Below are positions 60,918 through 64,000 of a stretch of 64,000 nt of DNA, in pieces. How positions within the stretch are numbered: position 1 is the first letter of the stretch; each line of letters opens with the position of its first letter. Origin of the DNA: Mycolicibacterium canariasense (lineage in GTDB: Bacteria > Actinomycetota > Actinomycetes > Mycobacteriales > Mycobacteriaceae); the NCBI RefSeq assembly GCF_002101555.1, contig NZ_LQOL01000034.1:48600-112599 (forward strand), read 5' to 3'. Under the pieces are notes generated by a model. The model saw only the letters and a list, made by a program, of their open reading frames with translations. It was not told the DNA's origin and made no database searches. The position numbers and the translations under genes are program-made.

Positions 60918-61615
60918 CCTGTGTCCTCTCGCAATCGGGTGGGGGTGGTGTGGGCGAGCAACCGGCCTTCGCGCATGAGCAGGAGGTCGCCGCAATGGTC
61001 GGCCTCGTCCATGACATGGCTGGAGACCAGCAGGGTGGTTCCGGCTCTGGCCAGCCGATGGAACTGCTCCCAGAGATCGACGCGCAGCACCGGGTCCAGT
61101 CCGACGGTCGGCTCGTCGAGCACCAGCAGGTCCGGATGCGAGACCAACGCGCAGGCCAGTGACACCCGGGTCCGCTGACCGCCGGAAAGGTTGTCGCACA
61201 ACGCGGTTCGATGATCGCTCAGGCCCACCGCGGCAATGGCGTCCTCGGCGGCCTGCGCGTCGGTGCCGTACAGGGCGGCGAAGTAGCGGGCGTTGTCGAT
61301 CACCCGCAGGTCACGGTAGATGGTGGCGTCCTGGGTCACGTAGCCGACGCGGTGGCGTAATTCGGGGGACCCCGCGGGATGTCCCAGCACCGTCACCGAT
61401 CCCGAGGCGACGATCTGGGTGCCGACGATGGTCCGCATCAGGGTGGTCTTCCCGCAGCCCGAGGGTCCCAGCAGCCCGGTGATGGTGCCCCGCGAGATCT
61501 GCACGGACAGATCGCGCACGGCCCGGCGCTTACCGCGGGTCACCTGGAGATTCTCGATGCGGACCGCCGGTTCGGCGTCCCGTCGAGATAATTCATCGGT
61601 CGATGAAGTCATCAT
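60860..61615 (-). CDS. ABC transporter ATP-binding protein, Rv1687c type
   Basis: 251 residues from ATG 61615 (61612 is a second ATG). Walker A LLGPSGCGKTTLM, Q-loop VGYVTQDATIYRDL, signature NLSGGQRTRVSLACAL, Walker B LLVLDEPTVGLDP, switch SSHVMDEA. It is the DrrA-like partner of the ABC-2 permease. Its start codon lies between CGATGAA half-sites that probably bind the TetR encoded at the end of the operon. Divergent from mpg with only about 60 bases between starts. Confidence 0.93.
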   Translation of the reverse strand: MMTSSTDELSRRDAEPAVRIENLQVTRGKRRAVRDLSVQISRGTITGLLGPSGCGKTTLMRTIVGTQIVASGSVTVLGHPAGSPELRHRVGYVTQDATIYRDLRVIDNARYFAALYGTDAQAAEDAIAAVGLSDHRTALCDNLSGGQRTRVSLACALVSHPDLLVLDEPTVGLDPVLRVDLWEQFHRLARAGTTLLVSSHVMDEADHCGDLLLMREGRLLAHTTPTRLREDTGCSSLEEAFLSVIRHSTAA

Positions 61616-61624
61616 GCGATGAAT
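61591..61624. promoter_or_regulatory. Triple half-site operator at the ABC exporter start
   Basis: ATTCATCG (61591-61598), CGATGAA (61601-61607) and CGATGAAT (61617-61624). The first and second form an inverted repeat with a two-base centre; the first and third form an exact 8-bp inverted repeat. The ATPase start codon (61613-61615) lies inside. This is a natural target for the operon's TetR. Confidence 0.65.
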
Positions 61625-61674
61625 AATGCGCCCGTGATGAGGAGGTGTCAAGGGGCCGGGCACAATGCGGTGTT

Positions 61675-62367
61675 GTGGGGCGAGCGGAGCGGCGGGATGT
61701 GGGTGACGGGCGAGCGGAGCGACGGGATGTGGGTGACGGGCGAGCGGAGCGACGGGATTTAGCTGATGCGCTGGCGGTGGACCCGGTGACCGCGGCGCGG
61801 TTGTTGTTGGGTGCCGAGCTGGGCAGTCGTGGCGTGGTCGCCAGGATCGTCGAGGTCGAGGCCTACGGCGGGCCGGTGGACGAGCCCTGGCCGGATCCGG
61901 CGGCGCATTCCTACCGCGGTCCGCGGCCGCGCAACCTCGTGATGTTCGGGCCCGCCGGCCGGATGTACACCTACCGCAGCCACGGGATCCATGTGTGCGC
62001 GAATGTCGTCTGCGGGCCCGAGGGTGTCGCGGCCGCCGTGCTCTTGCGGGCGGCGGTGGTGACCGACGGTGAGGACGTGGCCCGTACCCGCCGGGGTGTG
62101 GCCGTACCGACCCCTGCACTGGCGCGCGGGCCCGGGAACTTGTGTTCGGCATTGGGAATCCTCATGGAGGACAACGGTATTGACCTCGGTGACGAAGCCA
62201 GTCCGGTGCGACTGCGGCTGAATCCGGTCACCGGGGCCGTGCCCGGCCCGCGGGTGGGTGTGAGCACCGCCGCGGACCGGCCGTGGCGGTTCTGGCTGGC
62301 GGGCCATCCGGAGGTGTCGGCCTACCGGCGCAGTCCGCGGGCGCCGGTGCCGGGAAGCAGCGACTGA
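61675..62367 (+). CDS. mpg: 3-methyladenine DNA glycosylase (AAG/MPG family)
   Basis: About 230 residues if GTG 61675 is used; GTG 61645 and GTGs within the repeats are alternatives, so the N-terminus is uncertain. The conserved protein starts at [20 protein letters not shown]. The active site is intact: VEVEAYGG (catalytic Glu), [36 protein letters not shown], and [15 protein letters not shown]. It excises alkylated purines. Residues ~3-35 are three copies of [10 protein letters not shown], encoded by the 30-bp tandem repeat. tyrS follows. Confidence 0.92.
   Translation: MGRAERRDVGDGRAERRDVGDGRAERRDLADALAVDPVTAARLLLGAELGSRGVVARIVEVEAYGGPVDEPWPDPAAHSYRGPRPRNLVMFGPAGRMYTYRSHGIHVCANVVCGPEGVAAAVLLRAAVVTDGEDVARTRRGVAVPTPALARGPGNLCSALGILMEDNGIDLGDEASPVRLRLNPVTGAVPGPRVGVSTAADRPWRFWLAGHPEVSAYRRSPRAPVPGSSD
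61680..61756 (+). repeat. Three copies of the 17-bp repeat, exact 30-bp period, at the mpg start
   Basis: GCGAGCGGAGCGRCGGG at 61680-61696, 61710-61726 and 61740-61756; the first copy has one extra G for A difference. The 13-base spacers (ATGTGGGTGACGG type) are also nearly identical. The array may add a decapeptide repeat to Mpg, or lie partly in its leader. Confidence 0.92.
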
Positions 62368-62384
62368 TGCAGGAAGATGGCACC

Positions 62385-63686
62385 GTGAGCACGGGCATCC
62401 TCGAAGAGCTGGAATGGCGCGGCCTGATCGCGCAGTCGACCGACCGGGACGCGCTGGCGTCCGACCTGGCCACCGGCCCCATGACGGTCTATTCCGGATT
62501 CGACCCCACCGCGCCCAGCCTGCACGCCGGCCATCTCATCCCACTGCTCACGCTGCGTCGATTCCAGCAGGCCGGACATCGGCCGATCGTGCTGGCCGGG
62601 GGAGCGACCGGGATGATCGGCGACCCGCGCGACACCGGGGAGCGGACCCTGAACACCGCCGATACCGTGGCCGACTGGGCCGACCGGATACGCGGCCAGT
62701 TGGAGCGGTTCGTCGAGTTCGATACGTCGCCGACCGGTGCCATCGTGGAGAACAACCTGTCCTGGACCGGGCCACTGTCGGCCATCGAGTTCCTGCGGGA
62801 TATCGGCAAGTACTTCTCGGTCAACGTGATGCTCGACCGCGACACGGTCCGGCGCCGGCTCGAAGGCGACGGCATCTCGTACACCGAATTCAGCTACATG
62901 CTGCTGCAGGCCAACGACTTCGTGGAGTTGCATCGCCGGCATGGCTGCGCGCTGCAGATCGGCGGGTCCGACCAGTGGGGCAACATCGTCGCCGGTGCCC
63001 GCCTGGTGCGGCAGAAGTCCGGGGCGACCGTGCATGCGCTGACGACCCCGCTGGTCACCGACTCCGAGGGCAAGAAGTTCGGCAAGTCCACCGGTGGCGG
63101 CAACCTGTGGCTGGACCCGGAACTCACGTCGCCGTATGCCTGGTACCAGTACTTCGTCAACACCGGCGACGCGGACGTCATCGGCTATCTGCGCTGGTTC
63201 ACCTTCCTGGACGCCGAGGAACTGGGCGCGTTGCAGACGGCGACCGAGGAACGCCCACATGAACGGGCCGCGCAACGCCGGCTGGCCCGGGAGCTCACGA
63301 CGCTGGTGCACGGACAGGCCGCCACCGATGCGGTGGAGCTGGCCAGTCAGGCGCTGTTCGGGCGTGCGGAACTGGCCGACCTCGACGAACCGACTCTTGC
63401 GGCGGCACTCAGCGAGGCCGGCAACGGGGAGGTCGCCGAGCTGACACCGGGCGGACCCGATGCGATCACCGACCTGCTGGTCACGACGGGACTGTCGAAG
63501 AGTCGCGGTGAGGCCAAGCGGGCCGTCGCCGAGGGCGGCGTGTACGTCAACAACGCGCGGGTGGAAAGCGCCGAGTGGATACCACAATCGACGGATTTCC
63601 TACGTGACCGTTGGCTGGTGTTGCGGCGTGGCAAGCGCCACATCGCCGGGGTGCGCCGAGTGACTGCCTCTGACCAGCAAAAATAG
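62385..63686 (+). CDS. tyrS: Tyrosyl-tRNA synthetase
   Basis: 433 residues from GTG 62385 (AGGAAG ribosome site; matches the M. tuberculosis N-terminus). ATG 62367, overlapping the mpg TGA, is possible. A class I synthetase: HIGH-like motif HAGH ([15 protein letters not shown]), KMSKS-like KFGKS, tyrosine pocket [10 protein letters not shown], and a C-terminal S4 RNA-binding domain ([24 protein letters not shown]). The rRNA operon promoter begins 18 bases after the stop, the rrnB location of fast-growing mycobacteria. Confidence 0.98.
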   Translation: MSTGILEELEWRGLIAQSTDRDALASDLATGPMTVYSGFDPTAPSLHAGHLIPLLTLRRFQQAGHRPIVLAGGATGMIGDPRDTGERTLNTADTVADWADRIRGQLERFVEFDTSPTGAIVENNLSWTGPLSAIEFLRDIGKYFSVNVMLDRDTVRRRLEGDGISYTEFSYMLLQANDFVELHRRHGCALQIGGSDQWGNIVAGARLVRQKSGATVHALTTPLVTDSEGKKFGKSTGGGNLWLDPELTSPYAWYQYFVNTGDADVIGYLRWFTFLDAEELGALQTATEERPHERAAQRRLARELTTLVHGQAATDAVELASQALFGRAELADLDEPTLAAALSEAGNGEVAELTPGGPDAITDLLVTTGLSKSRGEAKRAVAEGGVYVNNARVESAEWIPQSTDFLRDRWLVLRRGKRHIAGVRRVTASDQQK

Positions 63687-63703
63687 GGCGCTGACCTGGG
63701 GAT

Positions 63704-63732
63704 TTGACTCGCTGTTAGCCCTGACGTAACTT
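63704..63732 (+). promoter_or_regulatory. rRNA operon promoter (sigma-A type) downstream of tyrS
   Basis: TTGACT at -35 (63704-63709), a 17-base spacer, and TAACTT at -10 (63727-63732). It matches the strong housekeeping promoter expected for the rrnB operon. The start of transcription should be near 63739. Only one such promoter is seen in the gap. Confidence 0.85.
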
Positions 63733-64000
63733 ATTCCAGGTCAGAGCGACACGGCCTCGGCCGGAGAGCGAAGACCAAATCCGAGAGTGACACCCCTTAA
63801 CGGGGGAGTACCTCACTGCCCGCACTACGGACCGCGGCTTTTAGCCGCGGACTTGTTGCGCGGTCGGAATCGGGCGTGTTGTTTGAGAACTCAATAGTGT
63901 GTTTGGTGGTTTTTGTTTGTTGTTTTTTGGCCATCTTGGTGGGGGACTCCCCGTCTTCCTGCTACGTGGGATGGTTGTTTTTTTGATGCCAGTTTTTGGC
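63733..64000 (+). ncRNA. 5' leader of a ribosomal RNA operon (incomplete)
   Basis: Untranslated leader preceding 16S rRNA, which lies outside the window. Structures seen: CCCC-TTAAC-GGGG near 63793-63806; a perfect hairpin CCGCGGCT-TTT-AGCCGCGG (63832-63850); a boxB-like TTGAG-AA-CTCAA (63883-63894) in the conserved TTGAGAACTCAATAGTGTG context; a boxA-like T/G-rich stretch TTTTTGTTTGTTG (about 63910-63923); and GGGGACTCCCC (about 63942-63952), part of the pre-16S processing region. BoxB/boxA point to Nus-dependent antitermination. No 16S sequence has begun by base 64000. Confidence 0.85.

Overview
The window is GC-rich, densely coding actinobacterial DNA and almost certainly comes from a fast-growing mycobacterium (Mycolicibacterium type). 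From about 11 kb onward the gene order follows the Mycobacterium tuberculosis Rv1635c-Rv1689 block, recognised here from memory: glycosyltransferase / USP / MBL hydrolase / uvrA / lysX / infC-rpmI-rplT-tsnR / DUF2236 / cyclase / pheST / argCJBDFRGH / ABC-F / lipase-acyl-CoA synthetase fusion / Trm112 / TetR / ABC transporter / mpg / tyrS. The pks genes that M. tuberculosis carries after argH are absent. A ribosomal RNA promoter and leader directly follow tyrS; this is the position of the second (rrnB) operon of fast growers.

Layout. 1-11 kb is an accessory catabolic region. It holds an ALDH-MFS-FAD monooxygenase operon, two PucR-type regulators, a flavin-reductase-domain protein, a ureohydrolase (agmatinase/guanidinobutyrase family) coupled to an NCS1 permease, and a nitrilase-superfamily amidase. 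Together these could take up and degrade guanidino or amide nitrogen compounds. 11-20 kb holds a GT-C glycosyltransferase, a cAMP/ATP-binding universal stress protein, a P450, an MBL hydrolase, uvrA behind a RecA-NDp (PafBC-type) promoter, and an AlkZ-like winged-helix protein. 20-26.7 kb is the most unusual part: a lipoprotein, then a TPR protein coupled to a CHAT-family cysteine protease, an antiparallel single-pass membrane protein, and two coupled proteins I do not recognise. 26.7-34 kb holds a membrane esterase, lysX and the infC operon, which has a long attenuator-bearing leader and an AUC start. 34-42 kb holds lipid/oxidation genes, a class III cyclase, a rhomboid-like protein and pheST. 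42.5-51 kb is the complete arginine biosynthesis operon behind an ArgR box. 51-62 kb holds three coupled single-pass envelope proteins facing a polytopic membrane protein, an ABC-F ATPase, the lipase/acyl-CoA synthetase-like fusion, and a TetR-controlled ABC exporter. 62-64 kb holds mpg, tyrS and the rrn promoter.

Recurring themes. At least nine genes start exactly six bases after a TANNNT -10 hexamer, so their mRNAs should be leaderless. Many operons are stitched by ATGA or GTGA overlaps. A 17-bp sequence, GCGAGCGRAGCGACGGG, occurs at three unrelated loci inside reading frames, and twice as an exact 30-bp tandem. Non-canonical starts are needed for infC (ATC) and probably tsnR (CTG). No insertion sequence, phage gene, tRNA or CRISPR array was seen.
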